A stretch of DNA of 64,000 nucleotides from Epichloe hybrida (lineage: Eukaryota; Ascomycota; Sordariomycetes; Hypocreales; Clavicipitaceae): positions 2,914,001 through 2,978,000 of the forward strand of contig JAFEKR010000001.1 of assembly GCA_019022495.1 (NCBI GenBank), written 5' to 3'. Made by a program: the position numbers and the translations under genes. Below, piece after piece: positions 36,110 through 47,860 of the stretch (position 1 is the first letter of the stretch; each line of letters opens with the position of its first letter). Under the pieces are notes generated by a model. It saw nothing but the letters and a program-made list of their open reading frames with translations, had not been told where the DNA came from and did no database searches.

Positions 36110-38997
36110 TCATCCCAAAAACTCTTTAAGGTCCTCCGACTCTTCTAGCACGGTGTTGAATGAGAATGGCGCAAATGGCCAACCAGCAAACTCGGCGAAT
36201 TTCGAAAAGGATTCGACCCACGCTAATCGCAGAGAGTGTAACATGGCACTGGTACCCTCCATACAAACCAGAATGGCGATGGCTTTGAGGAAGAAAATGT
36301 TAGCAAAAAAAACCCCGATTCCCGGAAAATAAAAGGTGTGCGTGCATGCAACATCAACTTACTGAGGAAAAACCACAGGAAGAAACCAACGACAATCATC
36401 ATGACACCCACAACGCCACCCATGGTCAGGGTGTTGGCAATAGTCATGTCCCACAGCACAATACTGAGCTGTTGATGGGCAAGTGACAAAGCCCAGAGAC
36501 GCAGATACGAGGCGGTGTGGGAAACGCAATTGAGACAGAATTCTGAAAATGTGTCAGCTTGTCCATTCATTCCATCATTTTACGCACGAGGGACATGCAT
36601 ACCGATGGTGTGGATGACCTGATGAATCATCACCTCTCCAAACTCAAACTCTTCGTGCTCTTCGTCAATGTTTTGTGAGATCATAGCAACACCCTCGCCA
36701 TCTTCGTCAAAGCTATTGCCGTGGCCATTAACCAGTCCCTCGTTCTCATCGTCACCATCCAACGCACTAACACGAGACGTCTCGCCGATACCCCGATAGC
36801 CTTTAGCTCGAGCTCGGTTGTGCTCCCAGCGCAGGTAGAATGGCTTGAGGAAGAGAAGAATGGGCACCTGAACAAAGGCCAACAGAAGGAGGAGGACCTG
36901 GACCGTGGCTTGGCCCTTGTATAGCGGTATATCCAGTTTTCCAGGCTGCAGAAACATATAGATGAGCATGTTCAGGAGGCCAGGGGGCTGGCCGCCGATG
37001 GCAGGGTCGGGATTGGTCCAGTCGACTGTCCACTTGTAGAGAATGCAAACAACTAAATATCCGAAAATAGACTGGAAGAAAATCATTCCCGGTACAAAGT
37101 TGCCCCAAATATCAATGGGCCTCTTGAAATGCTTGGCATTGATGTATGCAAAGCAAAGGGAGTAAGTCATGTGGGCCCAGCCGAGGATGATACTCATCTT
37201 CATCTTGTAACTGTTGCTAAAGAGAAGAGTGTTCTCGGTGCCGTGCCATGCCCAGTCGAGACCAAATGGATATCTATACCCACTATTGTTCAATTCAGCC
37301 ACGACCGTGGTTCGCCCTGGCTCATAGTGTTCCGGTCGCGGGTAGTGCCAAGCGCTTGGGAAAAGAGTCATGGACTTGGAAAAGACATCGTTGTAAATGA
37401 GACCAGTAAAGATGGAGAAGACCGCCATGACCAAGGCGATGTATCGGCCGTAGAAGATCATGGCGAAAAGCTCGAAGCTGACCTTCTTGAGGGATTTCTC
37501 CCAGTAGATCATGGCAAGCGCAGCTGACAACATGATGATTGCATGGCCGAAATCACCAAACATGACAGCGAAGAGAAAAGGAAATGTAACAAAGACTGGC
37601 ATGGCGGGGTTGACTTCCTGATAGGATGCAGTGCCGTAGGCGTTGACGATTGTCTGGAATCCCTCGGTAAATTTGTTGGTTTTAAGGTATGTCGGAGGAG
37701 TCTTATTGGTTCGAATCTCGTTGATGATCGAAGGAACAGAAAGACCAGCACGATCAGTTACATCCTGGAGTGTCGATCTGATCAAAGACATGTCGTTAGT
37801 GGGGCACCAGGCTTCGGCTATCAGCGTTCGCCGAGCACGGTCGTACGAGAACAGGTTGAGGGTGCTATAAACGGCCTTTTCCTTGGCGATCAAGACCATC
37901 CACGCGGACAGTGACTGGGATATCTGCTTCAACTCAGCCCCGAGAGTAGTTTGGGTGTTTTGAAGAACGTTTTGGACATCTTGGAGTCGATTGTTGACTT
38001 CGTGAATTTGATCACGTCGAAGATCGCTGTTCTCGTCCACATTGTAGACATCCGCACCCATGGACTCGGAAATCTTGCGAATCTTGGCCAGAATCTCCTT
38101 CCCATGTGCGAAGATGACGAAGACGTTCTTGTTGATAGACTCGTTATTGGAAGGATCAATGAGTGGCTCAGCGATCTCAGACTGGTTCATGTACAAATTA
38201 CCACGAAGCGTGCGCCAGAGAATGCGCTCAAAGGCGGCTACACGATCCCTAGCAATGACACCAGCCACAAAACCAATGTTCATGCCCGAGAAGGATCGTT
38301 CAACCTCGGGGGCATCTCGGTGCTGCTCGATGTCGGAGAGGAGCGGTGCATCATCATTGTCGGTTGACGCTCTGATTTCCTCGACGTTGCCGTGAGCGCG
38401 ATCAAAGAAACTTCCAGCCTCTCTCAGAACCCATCGCCACTCGGTCAAATCAACTTCTCGTTTCTTCAGGGTTTCGTAGCTGTCGTTAAGAGCAGAGACA
38501 CGTTGCTCAAGCTTCTGACTGCGCTCGGCGAGTTCGTCGATCTCAGACGTCGAGGGGGATGCAAGTCGCTCTGTATCCAGGTCTAGTTTTCTGAGGGAGA
38601 TACCAGCCTTGTCCATCTGGCCATGAAAGTAACCTGTGTTGTGTCTGGTTAGTTTATAGGTCGGGAGGAGGAAGCCACGTTCGGGGATGTTATATGACGT
38701 ACGCAGTTGTCGCTCTACATTGTCGAGCCGTCGAATTTCCTGGGTAAAGGTCCGCTGGAACGCGCTCACGTCCTCATTTAACTATAGACACGTTAGCATA
38801 GTCAATGTGCAAACTTCATCAAGCGACACGATGATCAAGAAGGATGATAAAACGGGCTGCAGACTTACGTCCCGAAACTGGCACAGTCCGAGCTCGCCAA
38901 GTGCAGTAACGACTTCCCGACCAATTTCATTGGAGACGTACAGCTGCACCATGCTCATGTCCGCCGAACGGAACGGGGTGTCCTGTCTAGGAGCCAT
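36110..38997 (-). CDS. VPH1: V-type proton ATPase subunit a (Vph1-like)
   Basis: Exons 38869..38997, 38703..38781, 36603..38633, 36363..36542 and 36110..36282 encode 863 aa. The N-terminal cytosolic half starts [20 protein letters not shown] and contains long coiled coils ([19 protein letters not shown]) and [19 protein letters not shown]. The membrane half has [44 protein letters not shown], and in the fourth exon [20 protein letters not shown], which carries the Arg essential for proton transfer. Exon 5 encodes [18 protein letters not shown] and the conserved end. The enzyme acidifies vacuoles and Golgi. Intron 2 (69 nt) is stop-free and in frame, but splicing restores the family join [13 protein letters not shown]. 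Confidence 0.94.
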
Positions 38998-39738
38998 GGC
39001 GACGTAGGACAAGCACCGAGACTCGTTGGCAAGAGGTAGTTCGAGCTCTGTGTCGTATAAAGAAAGGGAAGCCTTGTCGTGTTGTTCTGCCACAGGAGCT
39101 GTGCTCAGATCGGCGGGCTGAGGCGTCGTTCACGCCACGGTCACGTGGTAATATGGACCACGTCACGACGTCACGACGTCACGGCAAGGTTACCGATTGG
39201 GTTGGAAGGAACAAGCATTCGAGTGAGCCATTGCATGACATTATCAACATGAGAAAATTTTGACTTGACATGTTTTGACACCAGAAAATAAATGCTACTC
39301 CAATAAGACACACGTCTACTTTGACAGGATTGAGTGTACTTGAGAACAAATTATGCCTTGCTATGAAAATGTTTCAATTGTACTAGTGCTGTTAGACAGG
39401 AACTGCTTGCACGTCATCTTTGAACCTCCTACTGCCATGTTTTCCGTTGATGTTCGCCAGAATTTAAAAAAAAATTAACACAAAGATAAAAGTGGTATCG
39501 AGTCCTGGTATGCTGCCTATTTTCTTTTCTCATCAATGGGAATACCCTCTTTCATGCTTTTTGTAAATAATTACACCCAGAGCTCCATGTGCGAAAAGAT
39601 GGAGAAAAGAAATGGAAGGGAAGGGGGGGGATGGGTGAGATGAGATGCTTTTGTCATACAATGCTGAACCAGATGTAGCCTGAACAGACGGGCCAAAATC
39701 GCCACGAAAACAAAATCGCTGGTTGTTGCCAAGATCCG
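38998..39738. other. Intergenic region with V-ATPase a promoter
   Basis: About 740 bases between two minus-strand genes. Its upper part holds the V-ATPase a promoter with the element at 39142-39185; the lower-strand remainder is the downstream region of the F-box gene, with A-rich and G-rich runs. Confidence 0.45.
39142..39185. promoter_or_regulatory. CACGTG plus tandem CGTCACGA repeats (CRE-like) upstream of V-ATPase a
   Basis: A CACGTG palindrome (39142-39147) is followed by about three copies of the 8-bp unit CGTCACGA (39161-39184), giving overlapping ACGTCA half-sites of the type bound by CREB/ATF bZIP proteins. It lies 145-190 bases upstream of the V-ATPase a start codon. The repeat is visible; the binding role is inferred. 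Confidence 0.55.
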
Positions 39739-41638
39739 TCAAATTCGTCGCCCAAACATGAATGAACCGTACATTCCTCCAACTTCTGCCATCGCAACGG
39801 AGACTTTCCTCATTCCCCAACTCTCGGCGCCCATTTTCCACCAGCGGGCACCATTGTCTCTGGTAGTTCCGTCCGAATTCATGCGAACGAGCCAGTAGCG
39901 GCTGCCGAATTCTTTGGCCACCCAGCCGACTCGTTGAAGATTCTTGTTCACCTTGGCAGCTTTCTCATAAGCTCGTTCTTCAATCTCAATTACATGAAGT
40001 GGAGCGGAGGCTGGCGCAAGTAAAGTGCTGGCGCTGCCGATGATGCTATCGATATCAGAGATGTCGAGATAGCGGAGGTTGTGCGCGAGCCACTGCTGGT
40101 CTTGGTAGAACATTTTGTGAATATCGCTCATATCCAGACCGCGTCCCACAGCGAGCTCTTCCAAGGAAGTTGTCAGACGCATTAGCTCAGGAAGATGAGA
40201 TTCATGCATTCTGCTACCGCGGAGGCTGAGTGACTTCAAAGTCTTTGGGAGGCATGGCAAAAGTTGATCGAGATCTTCTTTTCCGAGAAGAAGGTGGTGA
40301 GTGGGATCGGTAGCTAAACTCAAGAAGACCAGAGAATCTTTGGTGGCCGGATGGGTCGTTACAAACTTGATCACCACTTCAGCAGATAGCTCCTTGCACT
40401 TGGCCAAGTTAAGATGTGTTAACCGTGCAGTAGCGGGGATGGACTCCAAAGCCTTGTTGGTTATACGCGTTCCGGCGACATCCAGATGAGTAAGATTGCC
40501 CAATCGAGGCAGAACTTTTTCGAAAACAGCGGACGGAAGACCGAGGCACTTATGGAAGGAGAGCTTGGAAATAGAGAGCATCTCTGGCCAAGTTTCCTGC
40601 AGAATTGTGTTGAAGGAGTTTTTGAAACCCGTCGAAGAGCAACCGCAAAAGTCAAGTGCCTGCAGCTTTGGCATGTCGAAGAACAGCTTTCGGAGCACGG
40701 GAGGGCCAAGGTCAATGTCCACATACTCCTGAGCGAGGAATTCCTGCAGGTAAGGAGTAAGCTCAAGGCATTGGGCCAGTGTCTCGGTGGTGAGGTTCTG
40801 CGTCTTGGCGCGCTCACTGGCCGTGGAAAAGAGCATGGAGGGGTTGAAGTGGCTGAAGTCAAGTCGTCGTACAATGGTGGCTAGGGCGGGATATTCCGTG
40901 ATGGTGTTGAGAAATTTGCGGAAAATTCGCGAGTGCGGAATGGTGATGTGTCGATACAAAGTGGTGAGGGTAGTGGCGTGGATAGATCGTGAGGTGAGAA
41001 GCAAAGCCATCAAATCAGTGTTGCGTGTGGTCAGGCCATTTGGCGGTATTTCTTCGACCAACAAATCGATGATCTCGCCTGAGCAGCTAGTCAGCTATAG
41101 CTTCCATTGTGTGTTGAGAAGGAGAGCGCATGACATGTCTATACGTACCAAGAACTTCGCTCGGAAGCTGCTCCAGAGGCGAGTTGCCGATGCCATGAAC
41201 ACCAGTGGGCGTCTCCGTGGGTAGGGGAGATACTGGAGGAGACTCCCAAGTCATGCACAGCTTACGCAGATCCTCGGAGCTGCGACTGGCCGCCTTGCCC
41301 TTGATAGGAATTTCTTTCCATCCTTTGTAGCTGTCAGATGGGAACCAAAAGCCATGGAGCCTGCTGTGCGGCTGGGTCAATGGTGCTTGGAACGACAACT
41401 GGGGGATTTCCGAGATGGGCGACTCGTCAAAAACGTCTTCAGGAGCCTCAATGTACGAGGACACCTTGGAGCGAGTGAAGGTCTGAGCGAGGCCGTCGTC
41501 ATTCTCTCGAACGGAAGAGAAGGAAGATCGTGAACCGGCATCAGATGGAGAAATCGCGCGGGCCGTACTGGAGTTCACCAAAACAGAGGTGTCGAAGCCA
41601 AGCACCGTTCGGTGCCCGGCTCCGTTGGGTACGGCCAT
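39739..41638 (-). CDS. F-box and leucine-rich-repeat protein
   Basis: Exons 41149..41638 and 39739..41078 encode 609 aa; the 70-nt intron joins LPSEVLG to EIIDLLVEEIPPNG in phase 1. The N-terminal 145 residues are Ser-rich. The F-box-like motif (LEQLPSEVLGEIIDLLVE, then LLLTSRSIHATTLTTLYRHI) spans about residues 154-205. A series of leucine-rich repeats follows (LQALDFCGCSST, LTHLDVAGTRITN, LTHLNLAKCKELS, LKSLSLRGSRM, LRYLDISDID). The conserved tail includes RWWKMGAESWGMRKVSVA. Such proteins usually supply substrates to SCF ubiquitin ligases; the substrate is unknown. A perfect CRE palindrome lies about 220 bases upstream. Confidence 0.8.
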
Positions 41639-41854
41639 GTAATAGATTGAAAGGTAGGCGGGGGAGAAAACAATTTGAAGCGCTGAGGGGCCCTTCTGCG
41701 GGATGGGTAAGGTTCCTCGTCACACAGAATTCAAAGGGGACGACGATATCGAACCACAGGTTGCTGTGGTTTGAGTTCGGGTTCGGGTTCGTGTTCGGGT
41801 TCGAGGTCGAGTCAGAGATACGCAGGACGGCGGCTCACATCGACTGGCCAAGTT

Positions 41855-41862
41855 TGACGTCA
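41855..41862. promoter_or_regulatory. Perfect CRE palindrome TGACGTCA
   Basis: Located about 220 bases upstream of the F-box/LRR start codon. A second perfect copy is at 51031-51038. About one copy is expected by chance in a window this size, so the role is inferred from position only. Confidence 0.35.
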
Positions 41863-42440
41863 CAGATGGCAAGATCTTGCGATTCGTGATGCGTTGGGTG
41901 TATGAAGAACGGAGGAAAAAGAGTAAGAGAACAAAAAAAAAGCTCAACAAAGATATGTAGAGTTCTCAAGGTGGGCACGGTGGGCACGGTGGGGTTCACG
42001 GTGTCGGTGTTTTGGGAGTTTATATGCAAGTCCCGGAAAACGAGACTTGCCTCTTGGCGGCTGTGGATGCACGCGGTGGCAGGCACCCGTGGAGCTTGTT
42101 AGTGAAGCTACAGTGGGTGTACAGCACTGTAGAAGGGCTTCTGCAAGCTTTTCCACGCCCCCGTTCTCGCCCCAAACTGTGGCCAGATCGGGACGTTGCG
42201 CCACCCGGACTCCCTCGACCGACGCACACTAACCGAAGGCATCCTAGGCATCTTGGCGCGCAATTAGCTCGAAATGGGCGGTATTGGGTAATAAAAAGGT
42301 AATGGAAATCGGCGACTGGATGACCAAGCAGCACTGGGGTCGCTAGGAAGGGTCATGAGACTTTGTTCGCGACTGTGTCATGTCATGTCATGCCAACAAG
42401 CCATGTCAATATGTCGTGCCAGATATGAACTGGTCTGTGC

Positions 42441-42482
42441 CCTGCCAGAATCCCCTGCCAGAATCCCCTGCCAGAATCCCCT
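42441..42482. repeat. 14-bp tandem repeat CCTGCCAGAATCCC x3
   Basis: Three perfect copies, followed by a degenerate CCTGCCCG run. A related doublet with CCCCTGCCGAT occurs at about 43504-43530. Confidence 0.9.
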
Positions 42483-44834
42483 GCCCGCCTGCCCCGCCTG
42501 CCCGCCCGCAGCTGCATCACATCAGCATCAGCGTTCACTTAGGGATTATTACGGAGCACAGTGACAGGCGTACACATACATGTAAAAGACGGGCGCACAC
42601 ACCACACAACCATTTCAGCCCACCCCTCCTCACTCGGCGGCTGGACGTTTCGATGTGGTAATGGAAAGCCCAGCCAAAGCCCAGCCCGCCTCTCCACCAT
42701 GCACGCAATTTTCCTTTTTCTTCCAATCCCATGCGCCACTTTCTACGGAGTAACGATCACCTTTGTTTCCTTTTTCTTTGGCCGTACGGAGAACTGATAT
42801 CACTTGACCACGTTCTGTGCTGCCACACATGCCATACTGCCATACGTGTACATACTCCGCACTCTGTACAACAGACGCTTGTCAATACCCTACACGTCAG
42901 GGCCTGCATTGATCAGCGTGGCCTACATACTACGTGTATACATATCGTCCTGTGCAGCGCGCGTCAGGCAAACAACGATCAGGGTTTCATGTGGTACAAT
43001 CCCTTCATGTAAATTTGAAATGTGCGGAAAATTCAGGCGGAGAGGGATTGGGCCCATGATGATGATAATGAAATGCAACGCGATGATTACGTCTGGCCTC
43101 AGCCCTCATGACGGCCAGCGCAGTGCCCCCGATCCAGCAGCGACGTCGTGTAACCGAATCGACAAAGTCCATTTTTTTATTTCGAAAAGCACTGGGCAGA
43201 CTCAAATGGCGCGATTCGAAACAAGTCATGTCACAGCAACTGGACCACCTGTCATCTCCAATGCCGATAGTCGTACCAGTATTACCGCAAAGGGTTTTTT
43301 TTTTCAACGTCTCGTGTTATCATGACAATGTTACCGCCCCGACCGTATTGAACCGTACTGAGCCCATTGGCTTTCAATACGTGGCCTGTACGAAGCTGCG
43401 AGCGAGGCTTGCTGTCTTCTGTCTCGATTCTATTCTAATACATACTCTGGATGAACGAATGGACACGGCCCCGTGGTCGTAGTCTGTCGTGCTTACATGT
43501 AATGCCTGCCGATCCCCTGCCGATCCCCTGCCTTTGATTAGAAGCCGAGAAAACCTTGCAAGGCGCGTTGGTGGTAGTAGCCGAGGGTGCCTCCGAGACA
43601 AGCAAGTTGGCAAGGTCTTTGGCCCGAAGCCAGCCGTTCCCGTTTTATTTCTATACTTGTGCGTACATAGTAGTGTATGTACATACATGTACATTAAGTG
43701 GTATGCGGGGTAAGAAGTGGGACGCCACCGTGAAGATGCCCCTTTTGGAATAATTACCGAATGCTTGCTGTACTGACGAGAAGCTTTACCATCGCGTTGT
43801 ATCATAGGCATTGCGAAGACGTGCCTCACGTTCACGACGACGAGCTAGAATGACATCCCTGGCTGCGAAACAAATGTTGCGGTTTGCATGCCCAACCTGT
43901 CACACATCGCGTGCGGTGTACGTACGGTGTACGTACGGTGTACTCTGTACGGATTGAAGACTGACGATCTCAAGCCACTCCCCTTGAGCTTTCGTGGTGC
44001 TTTCGTGGTGCTGCATGCACCGGCATCTCTGGAGGCTGCAGCCGCAGTGTTTTCATCAAGTGAGCGAAGACCTCAAAGGAGGTTGCGAACTACTCCGTAC
44101 AGGGGCATGCGTCACATCTGCAGGGTAGGCAAAGACTCTCGACACCACTTGGTGCTAGCGAAAGAATAAACCAACGCAACCCACCCTACAATCTAGTTTA
44201 AAATCGCCTACTAATCATGAAGTGCTCAAAGGCATCCCGAATGTCGAGTCTCCTGTCTTTTGAAACGCAGCATGAAGCAAGCGAGGGGGCATTCATGGTG
44301 GTCAACTTATGACGAAATAGCTTATCACTGATAAGACACGTTCCCGTAATCCGTACATACGGAGCCGGCGACTCTATTTTCCCCCCTCGGGCCAATCACA
44401 TTGGCTGACAGAGCCCCTCGGGCCAAGTACTGGTCCAGCGTGGTGCATCCCAAACCATCCAAAAGCACCCACATCTGCATCCTCTGCATGCCGCGCTCGC
44501 CAACCTTTTCCCGAACCCCCGACCCTCGACCTTACCGCCCTCTACGCGTGTTTTTTACTCTGCAATTTTTGATGTAGCTCTACAATCAACCATGGTCTAG
44601 AGCTGTACTTTCTTGAGGGACTCGTCAAAAGGTCGTTTTAATCCTCCCCTCGCTTCTCTTTGCCTCGTGGCTGCCCGCGGCCGAAAGACATTGCGTCGTC
44701 CCTCGAGCAGCCAGCCAGCCAACCAGCCAGCCAGCCATCGCTGTCACTGCACTGCACCGCTCGAAAACCTCGGTTCCCCTCAGCTCAGCTCATCAGTCGC
44801 CCCCGTCCCGAAGATCGTACATTACATATCCATC

Positions 44835-47287
44835 ATGAAGCCAGCCAAACCCGCGTCGGTGGACGCACCATCGCATCGGAGATCACAGCCCTCACGGCAA
44901 GCACGAACGAACCCTTCACGAAGCTCTGCCAATGCTGGACGATCTGGCGATAGTAAAAATGCCGCCAATGGCCTCCCCTTGAGTAATCGGCCCGTGGATA
45001 TCTTCCCTGCCATTACTCATTTCGCAGATACCATGTCCGCGCTCCCCAAAGAGCTCGTACGGCACTTCACTCTGCTCAAGGAAGTAGACGCTAAGATTTT
45101 CGCTCCCGAGCAACAGCTCTTTAAACTCGTCGCGGCGACTACAGAATCGTCGACAACAGAGCCTCGAGCCACTTGCGATGCATCTAGTACTGCGCCACCG
45201 GGTTCCGCGCCCATGAGCACCCAGGACAGCCTTGGCGGCATGGCCCTGAATCGAGCGCCTCCATCGTCGGCCCCTTCCATCTCGAGTGCAACAGCTGCGC
45301 CTACCAGTGTCTTCGATCCCTCCAACATCCCTCGCCGACAAATTTTTCGACGGACTGCTTTCAAGATCCAGGAAATGCTCGTCTCACTCGAAGAGAAGAA
45401 TCATGTGCTTTCCACGGCCAACGAAGCTTTACAACGGCAGCTGGCGCGAGTCGAAGATGTGTGGCCGCACCTGGAGAATGAATTTAGCGACGAAGCAAAA
45501 TGGGGCAGCACTACACATTGGGCATATCCGGAGAACAGGGCTGGTGGAAAAGTCTCCCAGACGGAGAGAATCCGTCGTGACGGCGCCGCAGCCATCTCGG
45601 CCGCAGCCCAAGCCCTTGCTGAAGAGGCAGCCGCAAGAAGCGACGCCCGCAAGCAAGCTGTACAGGCCAAGAAGAACTTGAAGAATCAGCATCAAGACTC
45701 GGATGCCGATGATGTTGAGAAGCGGCAGAAAGAGGCGCCCAAGAAGACGGCCAAGTCACGGAAAACAGCTGCCATCGAGGCCAACAGTGTCGGCTCAGGT
45801 GTCTCGGCGTCCACGACCAACGGCAATCATCCTCCCAAGAGGAGAAAAGTGGAAAAGGCTGCCAATGGCGAGAAAGCGACCAGTGCTGCTGCCGTCGCCG
45901 CCACCACTACTGCCGCCACAAGTGCCACTGCTGTTCCCGCCGCTTCCTCCGCCAGCACAGGCACCGGCACCGGCACCGGCACCGGCACCGGCACCACCAA
46001 CACTACATATAATGCTGCTGGAAATGGACTTGACGCTGGAGTTGCGGCTGCGTTCATGAGCATGGTATTCGGCAACAATGCGCCGAAGCCCAAGACAAGT
46101 AGCCCCAAAGGGACACCAGCTCCGGACGGGCAAAAGAAGCGCAAAGCTTTACCAACCGGTAACGTGCAGGCAAAGAAGAAGTAAGTTGTGTTCAAGATCC
46201 CCGAGACCCTGCCGCCTTGGCCGACATCGGTCTTCGGAGTCACACGTCTCTTTTGATGGCGCAAAGTAACATTCTCGCTACAGAAACGGCATGTCCCCCT
46301 CGACAACTTCATCTCCCGTCATGGGGCCCTTTCCCGACCCCAAAGTCCCGGCTCAAGCATCTCCTGCACCCAGCAGCGCACCACGTCCAGCATCGTCCCG
46401 CGCCCGACAGAACTCCATACAATCCAATGTGGAAAATAGCAAGGCCCGGCCGTCATCTTCAGCCGCTGCCAACAAGACTAACGGCGACGGAGACAACACA
46501 CCCGAACCGGCTTCCACAGCCACATTGCCCAAGTCAGGACAGGACAGCAAGCCCACCAAGGAAGAAGGCGCGCCTATAAAGACGGAGCTCATCAAGAAAG
46601 AAACCGAGAAGCCCGAAAGCGCATCTACCACGACTGCAACGTCGACGAGTTCCATTCACAACAAAGATGGCAAGCCCGAAGAAGCGGACCAAAAGAGCGA
46701 GTCTGTCCCAGCACCCGTCCCTCCGCCAGTCACCACGAAATCCGGCCGTGCGAGCAAACCATCTACCCCTGCGCTAGCCACCTTCCAAGAAGCAGCAGCA
46801 GCAGCAGCAGCCAGTAGATCAAGGCCTTCCCGCGCCGAAGGCACCAACAGTCGCAAGAGCCACAAGAAGTCGGGCCCCGTCGCACAGCAGCCCCTCATCC
46901 AGCAAGTCCAGGCGGCAGACACGGACGCAAGCAGCAGCATGCAAGGGGACGACGAAGAGGGGGATATCGATGCCGACGAGCCAACCTACTGCTACTGCAA
47001 CAGCGTAAGCTACGGCGAAATGGTGGCGTGCGACGCAGACGGCTGCGAAAGAGAATGGTTCCACCTAGCGTGTGTAGGGTTAAAAGTTGCTCCCGGCTCA
47101 AAGAGTGAGTAATTACTTGGGCTCCTCCCGACGGGCCTTGTCGTCCTCATCCCCTCAACCTTTTTCTTTCTCCTTTCTTTTTTTCCCTTGTCATTCATCG
47201 CTAACGCATGCCCCATCTTTAGCAAAATGGTACTGCGAAGACTGCAAAGACCGCTTGAAAATTGGCAACAAAAAGACTGGACGGTAG
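44835..47287 (+). CDS. ING-family PHD-finger protein (Pho23-like)
   Basis: Exons 44835..46180, 46284..47104 and 47223..47287 encode 743 aa. Joins: QAKK-K to NGMSPSTT (phase 2) and APGSK to [11 protein letters not shown] (phase 1), the latter completing the zinc finger. The N-terminal ING helix region ([20 protein letters not shown], then [18 protein letters not shown]) lies around residues 55-100; a helix bundle continues to about 240. The middle is long, disordered and Ala/Ser/Thr-rich. The PHD finger ([39 protein letters not shown]) sits at the end, as in all ING proteins, and by family binds H3K4me3. Pho23-type proteins are Rpd3L subunits; Yng1/Yng2-type (NuA3/NuA4) remain possible. A (GGCACC)n array at 45960-45990 encodes a Gly-Thr dipeptide run. 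Confidence 0.87.
45960..45992. repeat. In-frame GGCACC hexanucleotide microsatellite
   Basis: Five to six units within the ING/PHD gene, encoding alternating Gly-Thr. The same hexamer is expanded in the OSCP gene near 56445. Confidence 0.9.
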
Positions 47288-47860
47288 ACACCGGCTCTTC
47301 CTTGGTACAGTTTTTGAAAAAAATAAAAATTTGTCTCGTGTACCATTGAATGCTTTCGTACCTAATGACGGCGTTTTTACATGGCTGGGCTTCGGTTCTG
47401 GGAAAGGCTGTTTCTTCTCCCTCTCGGGGGAGCAGCTCGTCGGTAGGTAGGGAGGGCATCAATGTACGGAGTAAGATGAATAGGATATCGGTACCGGAAC
47501 ATTGTGATTGGCCCGAGTTTAGGCGGAGCATTCTCGGATGCGCGGTAGAGCAAAGTTATCAGTGGGCTGTGCGGCAGGATACTCGGTACGAAATTTCGTA
47601 CTCTGTTTGAAAATGACTGGTGGTTCACACAATCAATCATGGCACGTGGAGCAAGCGCCGTCTTTAAACATGCACATGTAACATGGACGAGCCCGAAGTT
47701 TGAGAAATATCCATGTTGAAACACTATTGTACAGACATGAGGAATACGAGTAAAGAAATCAAAGGTAGGACGACGCTGTGATTACACGAAGAGAGCTTCT
47801 CCCGACTCGAGCCCGGGTAGAGAAAATGATGAACCTAGAAAAAAAAGGGAACAAGACGGC
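47288..47860. other. Convergent intergenic region, ING gene / Rer2
   Basis: 573 bases between converging stops. It contains a TACGGAGT octamer (47465-47472) and ACATGTAACATG near 47670. No coding evidence. Confidence 0.5.

Larger units (their letters stand above)
41639..44834. other. Gene-poor region of about 3.2 kb
   Basis: No convincing coding frames. It holds a GGGTTC-type hexamer run (41770-41806), GTGGGCACG repeats (41973-41995), a 14-bp tandem array (42441-42482), TACATGTA octamers at 42577, 43494 and 43684, and a GGTGTACGTAC array near 43915-43944. The last few hundred bases before 44835 contain a CCAG(CC) run and probably the ING gene leader. Confidence 0.5.

Noticed and set aside
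41770..41806. GGGTTC hexamer run as a telomere-like repeat
   Set aside because: Fungal telomeres are TTAGGG; the unit is different, the run is short and it is flanked by single-copy genes.
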